NCBI RefSeq assembly: GCF_040581485.1
Contig: NC_090131.1
Coordinates: 22,332,532 to 22,396,531, forward strand
Reading direction: 5' to 3'
Source: Linepithema humile
Lineage: Eukaryota; Arthropoda; Insecta; Hymenoptera; Formicidae
Length of the DNA: 64,000 nucleotides
Part shown: one piece after another, positions 1 to 13,128 of the stretch
Layout of the letters: the number at the start of each line of letters is the position of its first letter
How positions within the stretch are numbered: the stretch's first letter is position 1
Program-made: the position numbers and the translations under genes
Notes under the pieces: generated by a model
Database searches by the model: none
What the model was told of the DNA's origin: nothing
What the model saw: the letters and a program-made list of their open reading frames with translations, nothing else

Positions 1-2806
1 TCCTTAATGATGTATCTCGCTTAACGCCTAACTTCTCTAGCTACGGATGTCCCCGAATTATCGCGTTTCTTCTTATTCTTTTGTCAGATAACCGAAGGCA
101 GCGACATTTGTTGTCGAAGAAATAAAAATAATTTTTCAATTACGAACAATCGAAACGGCCACCCAAATATATATGACCGATTTAAATTATCTTTGAAATT
201 ATTTAAGTTGCTTGTAAATAGAGATTTATCGATATACCAAGACATTTTAAACGTCTGTTATTATTCTTGTTTGTCCCTTCAGAATAATATATTTTAAGGG
301 AAACGCAATAAGTCGCGGACAGAATGATCATCATCGTCATCACCTTTCGCGATGTGAGTGACCGTTAATAGTAATCGATTAACGTTAAGTTATCATTATT
401 ACTTTATAATGCGTTGTGTCGTTGTCTCTGAATAGCCAAGTCGGTGTCCGCGGATCTCCCGACGTTCCTCGAGATCGTGTGTCGATTATCAATTAACAAT
501 AATCAATTTTTCAACGAATTAATGTTCCTTCTCGCGGGATTAATATATCGATTGATCGAGAGCCCAATTGCGAGGGAAAGATAATTGAAGATCTCGAGAC
601 AACAGAATGCAAGGCTTGAATTCTCGGATCTAAGGATTCGAGGATCTATATAAATCCTAAATGACGCGAATATCTAAGAGTTTCAACAATCTACACTTCC
701 AAGGATGTAAGAGTCCGCAGATCCAAGAATTCACGAACTCAGTAATTCAATTTAGCATGTTCAGATTTTATTTATGAAGATTTATATGTCTAGACGTCTA
801 CAGTCCTCGGAGTTTATGTACGGCCTTTGTCTATGACCTAAAGGACCTACCTAGGAACTTTCTCGTGAACAAACGTCTCGAGGAAGTGAGAAACCCGCGC
901 GTATTGTAACTTCCCTTTTGTCGTATTCGCTCTCGGTCGCGGTTTTACGATAAAACCATCATTGTAAAAACGATAACGAGTTAAAATGTAGATCGAGATG
1001 TCCCTAAAGATTTTTATGTACATGGAAAAAACGTAACGTTTGCCGCCTTGATCCTTAAAATTTTCGGCGCTATTTGGGACCTAACAAAGTTATTCTTCCT
1101 TTTTAAGATTTATTATTGTTTCCATCCTCTCAACGGTTTTTCTTTTTTCATGATTAAGTAGTCAAGTAGGATTGGTATTCGTTAGTTAGACGAAGAAGAT
1201 GGAGGAACGGAACAGTTCACAATTAACGATTTAAGGAACTCGAGTAGTTATCATTGAAATTTTAAACGCGTGAAAAAGAATTTATTGCTCATTACGCGAA
1301 ATAATTATTTTGTCGATTGAATTGATATTCATCAGTATTATTTATTATTAAGATTTATCATAACGTTAAATTCCAAAATTATAAGATTCTTCAATCCTAA
1401 GAATCTACAAATTGCTGCAGTGGCAAATCCTCGAGAGATATATAATTGAATTAAATTTGTTGAAATTTATTCCATTCCTCCTCTCTACTTGTTTCCTTTC
1501 GACAGATCAATCACATTTAAGATTTATCCGTTCTATCGTCGATCTGCGATCCGCGTCGAGCGTTTCTCGAACGACTTAACACCGGAGAAACAATTGATTC
1601 GAGGAACGATCGAGCGGTCAGCGAGATTTCGTGGTCTACAATCGGTGAAGAGGAGTTAATTCGTGACTTCAACGACTGCTGAAGTTAAACGCGATTTGTA
1701 TTTAGCTTAAATACAGTGTAGAAAATGTGAAATATCACCGTTTGTGTAACGTGAATAGGCACGTATAGAAAGCAGCAGCTGTATTTTAGCCTTTTTTCAT
1801 TTTTTTTTTTCTGCAAAAAGGAACACATCCACTCCGTTCTATCACTTGTCTATTTTGATTTTATGTATAAGCCGTAATTTAGATACTCTACGTCTACACT
1901 AGACTCATAGACGCTAATAAACGTTTGTACTAAATGTAATGAATTGTTAAACAAATTTCTTGGATCATCTATGCAATCAATCTGCGGTATGTTCCCTCGA
2001 AACGCGATAGTCGCAAAGTGAGACAAAAACTAACTTCGCTTCACGGTAGATCAGTCGATAGAGCGATCGATATTGATTAAACGTTCGATACGCCGAAAAG
2101 CGGGATGAGCCTCGCGTTATATCGCGAAATCGTTCGTTCTGCTTATGTTACGTGAAAGTTTATGAAACACGAATCGTCGAGTGCTTAACTCGTTTTCTTT
2201 TTTTTGTTTCTTGACATATAAATAGATATCACGTGCCACGTGCCGCGCGAAATTGGCTTAGGGTGGCTGAAGGGAAAGGGAGCAAAAGTGTTAAACTCTC
2301 TAGTATGTGGAAAGTTATGCACTTTTTATGAGTATGACATGCTGCACAGCGCGCACGGGAGACAAACGTAAAGGTGATTTGAGCAAGTCCGAGAGCAATT
2401 AAGAGATATAAGTATCGAAAGATATATATGCTATATATATGTATATATATATGGAGAAAAAGATAACAAGAACTAGGATTAGATATACAAAACAATAGGG
2501 ATTATAATTATTGCATTTAAATAACAGTATTGTCCTAAACTAATAAGATTAAAAAAAAAGATAGTAGTTAAAAGATTGAATAGTTAGATTAGATTTTATG
2601 CTAATAGAGATGGTTATTTGAAAGTAATAAAGATTTGACACAAATTTCGATATAATAATGTCTGATTATTCTCGATTTCTGAGCTTCTCATTTTGTAAAC
2701 ATGAGTTTTTCTAATTTTTTCAACATGAGTTTCATTAATTGCTACTTTCTCATTTTATAACTAATAATAATTACAATTGAAGATGAAGTTATAAATGAAG
2801 AAAGAC
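1..2806. other. AT-rich non-coding stretch 3' of the small-ORF candidate
   Basis: I see no convincing coding exon, RNA gene or mobile element here. The sequence is AT-rich with short TA-rich runs near 2425-2455. The one listed-size open frame (2229-2495, minus) is rich in Tyr, Ile and Leu, reads through the TA-rich run, and has no recognisable motif. Confidence 0.5.
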
Positions 2807-2970
2807 TCAAGATAATAACGTGATCGTATGCGTCAGGATCGAGTGAAGTTTTTTTTCATCTTCATTGTTAATCAATACATCAAGCTGTCGTGCAGACAAT
2901 TCCAGAAATTTTGCAGGAATTCTCTGACGATTTTCTCTTATTAGCGACATGGCGACGAGCATTATTATCC
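2807..2970 (-). CDS. Possible terminal exon of an unrecognised small protein
   Basis: This is a hypothetical second exon for the signal-peptide-like exon at 4362-4311. On the minus strand a TTTAG acceptor (ending at 2971) is followed by two bases completing a split Gly codon, then 53 open codons and a TGA at 2809-2807. The reading phase matches exactly the phase left by the upstream exon. The encoded part begins with a hydrophobic stretch (IIMLVAMSL), continues with a basic segment (RENRQRIPAKF), and has an acidic-basic middle (NNEDEKKL). The exon has its own ATG three codons in, so it could also be a separate 51-codon frame. I recognise no family. Support is limited to a compatible phase, an open frame and splice-like sites. 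The acceptor's pyrimidine tract is weak and no clear AATAAA follows. Chance cannot be excluded. Confidence 0.3.
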
Positions 2971-4310
2971 CTAAACAATATAATATATAGTTTAACTGTA
3001 AACTCTAGTCAAATAATTGGTAATAAATATAGAATAATAAATCTATAATTTTAATAATGATAAATATTAATATGCAATTCTTAATATAATGATATAAAGA
3101 TAATAGTATATAATACAAATGTTTCTCATACTTATAATATATTTTTATAGAAGTTATACTCTGATACGATATTGTAATGTTCTATTTCGAATTCAAAAAG
3201 TAATAGTCTCATATTGTTTAGGGTTAATGTTGATTATTAAGAAACAACAACGACACACGACATTAGTCAGCAGTAACATCAGCATCAGCGGTAACATCAA
3301 ACACTCGATGTTTTTCACACGCTATTATTTTTTGCTTTCCTATTTTCTTTCATCTCGCTACACAGATTAAGTATACGATAGAGAAATAGGGTGTAACGCG
3401 CAATGTATGCATGTGCGTTACACGTAAGTAATTATATTTGTAAGTGACACTACGGAGAAATTACAAAGAGAGAGCTAAATATCCGATGAAGAGAAAATGC
3501 GCCACATTTCATTTCCACTGAAATTGAGAGAAACAGCACACTATTTTTCCATTGAACAGCGAAATTTCGATGCAAGCGAGTTATTTTTTCCCTCGAGATT
3601 CTCAATGGCTATCTTGAAATGCAAGATTGTTTTAGTCCTTATTTTAATTTCTTTTTTTCACAAAGTTTTATGAACTCTATGTCATGTCTCTTTTTTGTAA
3701 ATGTTAGTAAATGTGTGCAGGTTTATTTGATAAATCAATTATTAATTATTAATTTTATGGAAAGGAGATAAAATAAAATATTTTTTTAAAAATTTTATAT
3801 TTTTAGAAAGCACCAAAGTAGTATCTCGAGGGTAAAAATCATTTTTGTTTTGTTTTTCTTTTGCTTTAAAGAAAAATTGGTGAATGCATCAGTTAATTTT
3901 GCAAAATTTATTAAGTGCTTAATATAAAAAAATCTGGGTTTTCTTACTTAATAAATATATAGCAGATTTTAATATAAAGTTGCTATTGATTATGTAAAAT
4001 ATAATAACACACGATATGATGTAAATCAAATTTGAAGCATTCATGCATAAATGTTGTAAATATAAAAAGTACCAAGAAGTTAATTCAGTAAAAATTTTGT
4101 TTTGTCATTTGTAACATGTTACATGTATACATATTTCTTTGACATTAGAACATCTTAGCGCCAAAAAAGCAAAGCAAAACGCATCAAAAGAAAAAACAAA
4201 CATCGAGAAATTAGCATTTTTAAATAATATATACATAATACACTTACTTAATCTGAAATTCAGAAAAGTGCAAGTACGATAATCGACTGATGCATTTCAC
4301 TCAGCTTTAC
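2971..4310 (-). other. Putative intron of the small-protein candidate
   Basis: This 1,340-bp AT-rich segment would be the intron between the two candidate exons, starting GTAAAG (minus, from 4310) and ending TTTAG. At 4260-4242 (minus) a TTTCAG is followed five bases later by GTAAGT. Using that short segment would put a stop codon right after the signal-peptide-like exon. Nothing else coding is evident. Confidence 0.25.
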
Positions 4311-4362
4311 CTTTGCATCCTTTGGATACCAAGAACATTGTTACGACGAAGAGCGCATGCAT
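4311..4362 (-). CDS. Possible signal-peptide exon of an unrecognised small protein
   Basis: On the minus strand an ATG at 4362-4360 in an A-rich start context opens a 17-codon frame, MHALFVVTMFLVSKGCK. It is followed by one base and a GTAAAG donor. The short N-terminus, hydrophobic core (ALFVVTMFLV) and small polar residues look like a secretory signal peptide or a membrane anchor. Joined in phase to the exon at 2970-2807, it would give a protein of about 71 residues. No homologue comes to mind. It lies about 8.7 kb downstream of the complexin stop codon on the same strand and is too distant to be part of that gene's known structure. This is a pattern-based prediction only. Confidence 0.3.
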
Positions 4363-7346
4363 TTTATACACAATATCTCTATAAATGTGGGAATCACACG
4401 TTGTGGGGATTGTTCGATTAATTTGAAATTGAATCATTTCTCTCAACTGTAAAACGAATGTTATTTTATACTTGTAAAGATCAAGATAAATTTTTCGCTA
4501 AAGATAAATAAGTAATTTCTTCATCGGTTGTGTTTAAACGCGTTCGAAAAATTGATAGTTATAATTAAATAGGAAATACAAAATTAAGTAACAAAAATTG
4601 CCTTTCGGCGAAATAGAAATAGATTTGTTTAATGTATCACACCAACATCTTGATTTCCACATTTTCAAACGCTACATAGAGACACATCAAACGTTTTCTA
4701 GAGCAACAGCAGCTAATAGAGAGATTAGTACAGAGATTAATGCAGAGTGATTACGATTAAAGGAGAGTAAGTCGCGATAAGTGAGACGAGAGAGAGCGAT
4801 TAAGCAAAATATTTTACGTTCACTGTTAATTGCTGCGTTTAAGTGGCCATTACGATTAAGTAGACCAGGATAACGTCTCGGTGTCTTGACACAGTGAATT
4901 TATCTATTTCTCGCTAGAGGAGTTAAATTATTGGGTGTTAATGGTTTTTTTAAATTACATTTCGCTTATAACTGTTGATCAAAATTTGTTCCGGGGAACA
5001 TTCCTGGTCCTTTAAGTGCGTCGCCACGTCTTTTTGTACAAGCGGGAGCATTCATCCTCGTAGAGCTTTAGTAAAGATTTGCTTTTTTGCAAAATTATAA
5101 TTTATCGAATTTGTCATCTTTTAACTAATAATTTGTTGAATCCTAAAATTTCAACTTTTCTATATGTTCCTGAATTCTTAGAACTTTTAAATATTATAAA
5201 AATTACATCGATTATGTACAAAGATTAGAAAAAATATAGAAAATGATATATAATGTATTTTGTATATTTATATTTTATGTTGAGATTTATAAGTTTCATA
5301 AATTCTAACATATTGGGAGAAGATAATGCTTCCGCTTGTGCAGTTCTTGATCAATTCCATGAATATACTCAGTACGCATCTACAGCGGATAAATACTGCA
5401 TATATCGAAAATTATACGAGAAAATGCATATATCTTTGGTAGATCGATTTACATTGAGTAATTGACTTTGAGTATAACATCGCTTCGGATATAATTTGAA
5501 CGGCACATCGCATGGATGTTCGAAGAATACAGCGACGATGTCATTGCACACATATTAGTGCCCTAATTCAAAACTCATAACCACGACGTACGAAGGAAAG
5601 TCAAAAAGTAAAAAGATATTTTTAATTTTATTCGGAAATCGGAAAAATCTTTTAACTTTTTGATTTTCAATTTTGACATGCCAATATATGAAAACTCAAT
5701 AACTTTTTTTTTAAATTAATGCTTTTATCAGTATAATTTTTTTTGTAAAATAATAATTGTTAAAATTTTATTGTAAATATAAAAAATTATTCCGTTTATT
5801 TGCAAAATAATTGTAATTATATAAAAATTGTAAATTTTGAAATTTTTTGAAACAAAAGACATTAGAAGATTTTATCATAATTTATACAATATCATTAACT
5901 TGCTAATTTTATGATAAAATAAAAATCTTTGAATTTTAGTGCTCTAATTTGCAGTTATGAGATTTAATTAGGGTAATCAAACATGCAAGACTTTAGAGGA
6001 AAGAGCGTAGATTTTAGTCGAGATCGGATCTTCGAAAATGACCTCGTTATCCATTATCTTTTTAGCTCTGATAACAAAATATGTAGATATATATGTATGC
6101 ATTATATATGTATATATATAATCTTTTTGTATATATATATAATTCTTCTTTGATTATATTAATTGATATCCTAAAGCTAAGAGGCTGGCAATAGATATTC
6201 AAAATAAATTCTGTATCGAATAAACGGTGTTATAACAATTATAAAATTAACAATAAAATTCTACACTAATAATAATAATAAATATTGTAAATATATACTT
6301 CAATAACATTATGAATAAAATATAATTATAAAGACTTAATGATTATAATTTTTAATAGAAATAAACAGACATATAAATTATAATTGCATCTCGCGTATTG
6401 TACAATAGATTTTAAGTTATTGTATATTTTTCATAATTTTCGCAAATGAATAAAATACAATGTATAAAAGAGTCAAAATTCATCTTCGAATAAAACGCGT
6501 AACAGAACTTCTTTGAAGGTAGGTTACGGTATATATCGCCTGCGTCAATTGGGATTAATCGCGGAATCGAAGTACCCATCACAGGGTAATTTTCGAAGAT
6601 CTTCAGCCAGACGGACAGTTACACGAGAGCGATAAGCTGCACGACGAAGAAGACCAGCCAGCCAGTGACATTGATGAAGAAGAAGACACGACAAGCGGAG
6701 AAGATATTCGAAATGCACATCGACAGACACGCGAAAGAGATTACACATCGAGTACACATCAAAAATACATTGCAAAAAATAATTTTTCGTTCCTTCTGCA
6801 TTCTGTATATATTATAATCGATCCTCTCCTTGATTCTCATGCGTGAATCGCTGGAGTTTAAATTTAGATTCTGTCAATCAAGATCATATTCTGCTGCGTA
6901 AGAAAACATCAAAATATGCATAATAGAAACTTGATCTGGTAAAAGAAATTTTATTGAGTAAAAATATATAGGGGCAACTCACATTCAATTCTGTGATCTG
7001 ACATACACAGCTAACTTTTTTCACAAGCTTAAATAGTTCATTGTTAAATTATTAAATAATTTTTTTATCAATTGAATGTCTCCAGCAGGAATCGATTTCT
7101 TGTTGTATTTGTGAAATCTATGATTTATCACTCGATTAAACCTTATTTTTAAAAATAACAAATCATATTTTTAGGTGGAACTTTAAGCCTATGGAAATCC
7201 TCATCCGTCTCCCGAGCAGGATCGAAAGGAGAACGGGGGTAAGTCAAATGCTGAAGAAAAAGTTTTTTGTTTGTTTTTCGCGAGCAAACAGCTGCGGAGT
7301 CGCATTGAACGGCGAAGTTTTCCGCCGGAAATCGAAAAAAAAGAAA

Positions 7347-7354
7347 AGGAGAGG

Positions 7355-7387
<33 letters not shown>

Positions 7388-7388
7388 G

Positions 7389-7444
<56 letters not shown>

Positions 7445-7446
7445 AG
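7347..7446. repeat. (GA)n-rich microsatellite
   Basis: About 100 bp of nearly uninterrupted GA dinucleotides with occasional GGGA and AAAG interruptions. It creates artificial open frames: Glu-Arg repeats on the plus strand and Ser-Leu repeats on the minus strand. The 183-codon minus-strand frame here is a by-product of the repeat. Confidence 0.95.
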
Positions 7447-10400
7447 GGAACAAAGGGGGAAAGAAATAGGGGAGAAACTGAAAGGGATAAAACTGAGAAA
7501 AAAGGAAGGGTAGTAGAGCATTGTCAGCGATTTTTGCAAAACTTTCGGCCACCGCCGAACTTCACAAACTTTGAAGGCGGTATTGCTGTTTTCGCGAATT
7601 GCGGGAGAAAGTTCGCGGTTTTTCGCGATAAAAATGCGGAATAAATGCGGAAAGTAAAATGCCTTCTCGATTGCTTGCGCATGCGGAATACCGTTTGCTC
7701 GATGATAATTAACTCTCGGATAGTAATGTCCGAGTTTTTTGGGCCACAACATCTATAAGACTAGTAATCTTTGTATAAATTGTAAAAAAATTCAATAAAT
7801 ATAAAAATAATGTTTTATTTTCCCGATTCGGTAGTCATGGTAGATATTCGTTTGTTTTTATTATTTATTTACTTATTTTTATGTCTTTGCTTTTATTTTA
7901 TTAATCATCTAAAGAGGAAAAAAATTTAAGAATACGATAAAATCAAAATTTAATAAAGAAAGTATTTTTTGAAATAAATATAGATAAAATTTTAATATAC
8001 TTTCAAGTGTCGTATTCTGTACGGCTACCAAGCATCATTACGCATAATTTTAGCGGAATTACGCACAATAGCTTGCAAGAGATTTGCAAAGAGACAAAAA
8101 GAATTCTTCATACTTTACTTTAGAATGTGATAGCTTTTGGCGATAGAAGAGAAATGTTACATTTGTAAGGGAAAATATGATAACATGCATGTATATACAG
8201 TTCATATTTAAATCAATAAAAAAGTGAAGACAGAAGACAGTTCGATTTAAGTGAAAGATAGAAAATGGACAGATTTAATAACCATATCTCTTTGTAGAGA
8301 GAATGATATATAATGATATTTAACGATTATTTAACTGTAAACCAATAAAGTGACGTCCAAATGATCTGCATTTTGCAAATATTCTATCATTAATTTTATT
8401 TTCAAGCTTCAGTCTTTCAAACTTTGTGAAATTAAACTTATCAGGGTTGTTCAAACAATTATATATAGCTTTTCCTTACCTTATTTTATTTCATATCTAA
8501 AAGAAATTAAGTTAATAAAGAACAAAATTAATTAGAAAAATATATAAATAATAATACAACCTTTTATCACACTAGATCACTTTGACCTCACTCTATCAGT
8601 AGTGAAACAAACTTATCGCTTTATTATCAGTTTGTTATTTAACATTTACGAATTAAATGCATCACTAATTTATTATACAATTACCCTGCCATTTAAGGGT
8701 AAGGAACACTAAAAAACGCTAAGAAAAAAACGCGTGAAAAAAATTTAGTATTTCGTCCAAAATAAAAAAATACACTTTGCTTCTTCGTCTCCCGTACAAA
8801 AATGACTCTATAAAATATTAAACGTTTTTTTTCCTCTCACTTTTTATATCTGCGTCCCCGTTTCTTGTAACTTTCCTTATATAAATTTCACATGCATTAA
8901 TTCCGAATGTGTAGATTAGTGACAGGATATTTTCAAAATTGCACTCTGATAAATTCAAAACCCATTCTTTTCTGAATAGATTTTATTAGAAAAGATTTAG
9001 AAAGTCCGATTGGTATTATTTTGCATTAAAAAACAAACATGATAGATAAAATAAAAAATTAGGTACAGTTCAGCGTACTATAAATGCGTAATGTTTTATA
9101 TAATTAAAGAGAACCAAAAATGAAATATCCCGCGTAGTAACAAAGTCGATTAGTGCAAAATCCAATTTAAACCTCTCTGATTCGATGAGTATCACATCAA
9201 TATGGCATATATGTGCTCAAGTCGCACATTGATTAAATTTGCAGTCTACGTCCTGCTTAACTCATCCATTATTCACGCATTTGCGTTTATAAATAGAATC
9301 AAAATGTAAAAATATAAGCATAGAGGAAACCTTAAAATAATTTAATGACATTATCAGAATATTCAAAAGCTTTCATAAATCTTTTGTTAGAAGAAATGAA
9401 TTTACGACTCACAATGGTAATAATAATAAAAATTTCAATTTCAAGATTTGATTGAATGGTTGAAGACGTAATGAATACAACTGAAGACTTAGAAAATCCA
9501 AAAAGTATAAAAAAGGACCAAGAACCTGAGTTTGGCTCATTTAGGTCTTCCGTTGGTTTTGATTGAATCCAATAAATTGTCCATCATGTTGATGTCACTT
9601 TTCGCTTCTCACTTAACTTTTTTTAAATTAACACTTTTCTTTTCGGATTTATTGGAAAAATGGCAGAGCGAGGATTACTAATTATCATCTTTTATATTTC
9701 GTGGCGATTCTTCCATGGCGCTCGATGTTGATCTTTAAATACGGAATCTTAATAATAATCATGGTAGCATTACTAATAATGACGATAATAATAAGAACTC
9801 CTCCTTCGTCATTTCCCTCTCCCCTTAATATATCGAAACAGTTTGTCGCGCGCGAACGAACTTTTATCTACTATATAACTCAGCTATTTTTTATTATTTT
9901 CTCACTATCCAAAAATCCTTTCCTAAAAACTTAACGTGCTAACGTACGTTTCTTTTTTTTTTTTGCTTCTTTCGTCTTTTCTTAGTTATCTATATTTATT
10001 TATGTATATATTTATATATATATATAATATGTATATATATTAAGATCCATCGTCATTGCATCGTAGCGAACGAGAGGGGCTAAACTTTCCGCCCTGCGCC
10101 TTGTTTTAGAGCACGTGATATTTGCAAGCATAATATCTGCTTTGAGAGCCGTATGCTGCGCGACCAGACGGCGCTGCATTGTAATTGAATTTTTTTTGGA
10201 CTCTAAAAAGGAGTCTAAAACCTTTAACTATAAAATATCAACTGCTAGTGTAAAATTTTGCTTGCCGGTCGAGAGAAATAATGTGTAATTTGACAGAATT
10301 TTGAGGGATATTACACTGTCACACACATTATCTTATTATCGCATCTGCTCCCTTCGATCTTGTAGATTCTGCGTAGGTATTAAATCGATGAATTTAAATT

Positions 10401-10592
10401 ATTTGCAATTTAATATCAATAATTATGAATTTAAATGCACTAGGCGCATGAATATATCCGGCTTTGATATGTTTATTGCATGTTTTATGTATTGTGTACG
10501 TAGAAATCATGACGTAAAAAGACAAGGTTAATGCGTTCGATAAAAAAGTAGCGCATAATTAATCAAAAATTAATCTCAAATATTGAAAATAT

Positions 10593-10622
10593 TGAGCCAA
10601 TATCGTAACCGATATTGGCTCA
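10593..10622. other. Perfect 13-bp stem with 4-nt loop
   Basis: TGAGCCAATATCG at 10593-10605 is followed by TAAC and then its exact reverse complement at 10610-10622. The 12-mer TTGAGCCAATAT at its left edge recurs at about 24982, just right of the large palindrome. It could be a small foldback element or a chance hairpin. It lacks the polymerase context of a terminator and is too short for a typical microRNA precursor. Confidence 0.6.
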
Positions 10623-12294
10623 GCTTTTACCAATAACTTCACTTTTTAATATATTTGCTCATTAATTTTTTCCATATTTTAATTACATTTCTGTTATCTT
10701 GCTTATTTGGGATTATTTTTACTTACGTTGTCTGTTCTTTCTCACTGTAGACGGAGCTTTGCACCTTGTCTTTTGTATATCATGATAGAAACTGTACAGC
10801 TAGCAATCCATAATTCTATAGTCAAAAGCTGCAACGCGATTACCACCTAAGAGAAGGGTTTATAACACGATAGAAAGGGACAGCAATTAATCCAGAGATA
10901 GTTAATGCCGACTGTATATGCAGTAGTATAGAGGTTCATACGACGAATATGTCGGAACTGTTAATTGATCATCTAATAGGGAAGTTTGAGGTTTCGTGTT
11001 CAAATACCCAACTATGTCCGAAGTTTCCTGTCGGACAGCTAATAAGTACGTCTGACCGACTGATCGTGCGGCAACTATAGTAAGACCTCAAAGATAGAAT
11101 ATTACTGTTGTCGCGAAACAATCTCTCAGATGTACTTTGCGCCAATTATTGATGTTGGATAGAGAACTTGGAAAGTCTCGATGATTACCTGAAAACGTTT
11201 TCAAAGATCGTTCCAAAAATCGCGCGTCTAATTATATAGAGCATCCCTATCCGAGAATCAATCAATATGTCCGAAACGTTCGTCGTGTGCGACAATAATA
11301 ATATCGATCTTGGAACGTAGTAGAATAAATAGGTAATTCCGTAAAATATCTAGATGAACGAAACGTTAACATTGATAATAATCGAACGATGAATCTATTG
11401 GCTGATTTTCAAACCACCAAATTGCGCCAAAAATTCTCCGTAACTTTGTGTGTGAAACACCTAGACGAACTATAAATAGAAAATAACTCGATTACCCACC
11501 CGATTGGATATTTCACTCGTCATATCGGATAATTGATTCGTCATAAAACTATACTACGCCTAAACACATTCTACAGAACACCTAATTATCCTATATAAAA
11601 CAACGTCACTTCGCACTTTGTTTTAACTGCAACAATGACATAAAAAAATCACACTCTGGTCGAGTCAGCATTCTCTCTCTCTCTTTCTTTCTTTTTCTCT
11701 TATTTTTCCCCTTTCTGCCTTCGTCATCATTTACATCACTTTTCCCTTCTGAACTTTCCCATCACGAACACCATTGACGATCGACAATATTTCAAACATC
11801 TTTCCTCTCGCTCTTCTGGAAATCTTCTTCCGTCTTGCCACGTGATTTACTTTACAAATCAGATGAGATTAGGTTTCTACAGATGTCGAATTTTTTTCCC
11901 GCGATATATTGATTTATGCAATCTTGTCTTCTCCGTTTTATCAAGAAACATACCGATTTTGTGTACTTATTTGTCCTATTTCATATATTCAAGGCGATCA
12001 TCCATAGTGTGTTTATCGATTCTCCTGGTGTGATCTTCGACTTCATGATCTTTTTCTTCAATGTCGTCTGTTTTTCTTCGTTGCATTGTATTGGGGAATA
12101 TCGGGACGTCCGTCGAGAATTTTTTCGCATTCATCCAAGTTTACGGAAACTTTTATTTTACTAAAGTTTTTAGTTGCTCGTCGCAGGGATTGAGAGACTT
12201 AACGGCGAGCATCTTCAACTCCATTCTTTTATCTGCTGATTTAATTTGTCTTCTGATTTTTTTTTCTATTTAGCGTATAAATTTAATTCTATCG

Positions 12295-13054
12295 TTTATT
12301 TAGTTAATATTTGAAGATTTATGATGTCCAATGAAATTCGTATTACGTCACATTTTGTTCCTTATTGAATTCCTGCTGAATTTTTTTAGATTCTAATCTG
12401 TTTAGAACATAATTGCATTGTAATTTGTCTAAAATTCAGCTTCGCATTTTTAGTCAATAATTTGTTTTAAATTCTAAATATTGGCTTTGTTGAAGCTTAA
12501 ACTCTTCTCGAAATGAAATCTTTGAAATTTGGTTTTTAATTTCCTTCAGCAGGTGCGAATTTGTAAATTCACAATATTCCATAAATTTCAACCTTTTGAA
12601 TCCATTTCGTATTTCTCTATATATTTTAAACAATTGGAGAAGCAATTTTTCTTCTTGGATCATCCCTAAGTTTTGTTTAGAACAAAATTCTCAACGGGAT
12701 CATTTCCGATTTCCAAAGTTGCATCCAATCTTGACGGCAATGAAAGATCCTTCAGGAATTCCCTGGAAAATCTTGGCAAGTCCTCTGGATCGTTCTCGTC
12801 GCTCACTTTGCTCTAAGCAACGATCGACCAATCGACCATTGAAATCGATCGACGATTGGTCGACACGACGATGGCATCCCAATGCTGATGGCTACTTCAC
12901 GTGTTATTCCTCCGCTTTCTCGCTGCTTTGTTATATCTTCCGCTACCCCTTGCCTCTTTGTTCTTTCGGACAACAGAGGATGAGAAACGGACGCGATTCT
13001 GACGACGACGTACGGCGTCGTCATCTTTCTCGCGTACCGCGCGGAGTGATAGGC
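12295..13054 (-). other. cpx: Inferred complexin 3'UTR
   Basis: This is the sequence immediately after the complexin TGA on the minus strand. Its end is inferred. Candidate poly(A) signals on the minus strand are ATTAAA at 12540-12535 and AATAAA at 12300-12295, and I cannot tell which, if either, is used. A 178-codon frame runs antisense to this block (12596-13132, plus) but has no domain and partly covers the antisense of the last coding exon. Confidence 0.45.
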
Positions 13055-13128
13055 TCATTGGAGGTTGCACTTTGCTTCGATTTGCGTTTTGAATTCGTTC
13101 ACCTGCGTTTCTATCGTGTTCCTCAGTT
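13055..13128 (-). CDS. cpx: Complexin, last coding exon (C-terminal helix and CAAX box)
   Basis: Complexin is a small cytosolic protein that binds the assembled SNARE bundle at synapses. This exon encodes its last residues. A TTTCAG acceptor precedes AA, which completes a Lys codon begun in the previous exon. It is followed by LRNTIETQVNEFKTQIEAKC, then NLQ and a TGA at 13057-13055. This matches the insect complexin C-terminal amphipathic region (fly: ...IETQVNELKTQIEGKCVMQ). The protein ends Cys-Asn-Leu-Gln, which has the form of a CAAX prenylation box. Terminal Gln usually favours farnesylation, and in the fly the lipid helps tether complexin to membrane. An alternative last exon without CAAX is known in Drosophila. 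I searched the neighbouring sequence by eye and found no equivalent. Confidence 0.93.

Larger units (their letters stand above)
4363..12294. other. Intergenic stretch between the small-ORF candidate and complexin
   Basis: This 7.9-kb stretch contains no exon I can support. Features noted inside it are the GA-rich tract (7347-7446), a perfect stem-loop (10593-10622), TA-rich runs near 6090-6130 and 9990-10040, and a pyrimidine-rich run near 11670-11705. Short frames here lack splice context or recognisable motifs. Confidence 0.45.

Noticed and set aside
7201..7752. 183-codon minus-strand frame with an ATG
   Set aside because: Much of it (about 40 residues) is a Ser-Leu repeat translated from the GA microsatellite. 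The rest has no motif or splice context.
10985..11015. GTGTTCAAATACCC resembling a tRNA B box
   Set aside because: The T-loop has one base too many, no A box or acceptor stem is present, and no cloverleaf can be drawn.
11180..11200. Second CAG/GT fusion on the minus strand (TTTTCAG then GTAATC)
   Set aside because: The donor half is poor and the site lies beyond the complexin 3' end, so a recursive-splicing role is unlikely.
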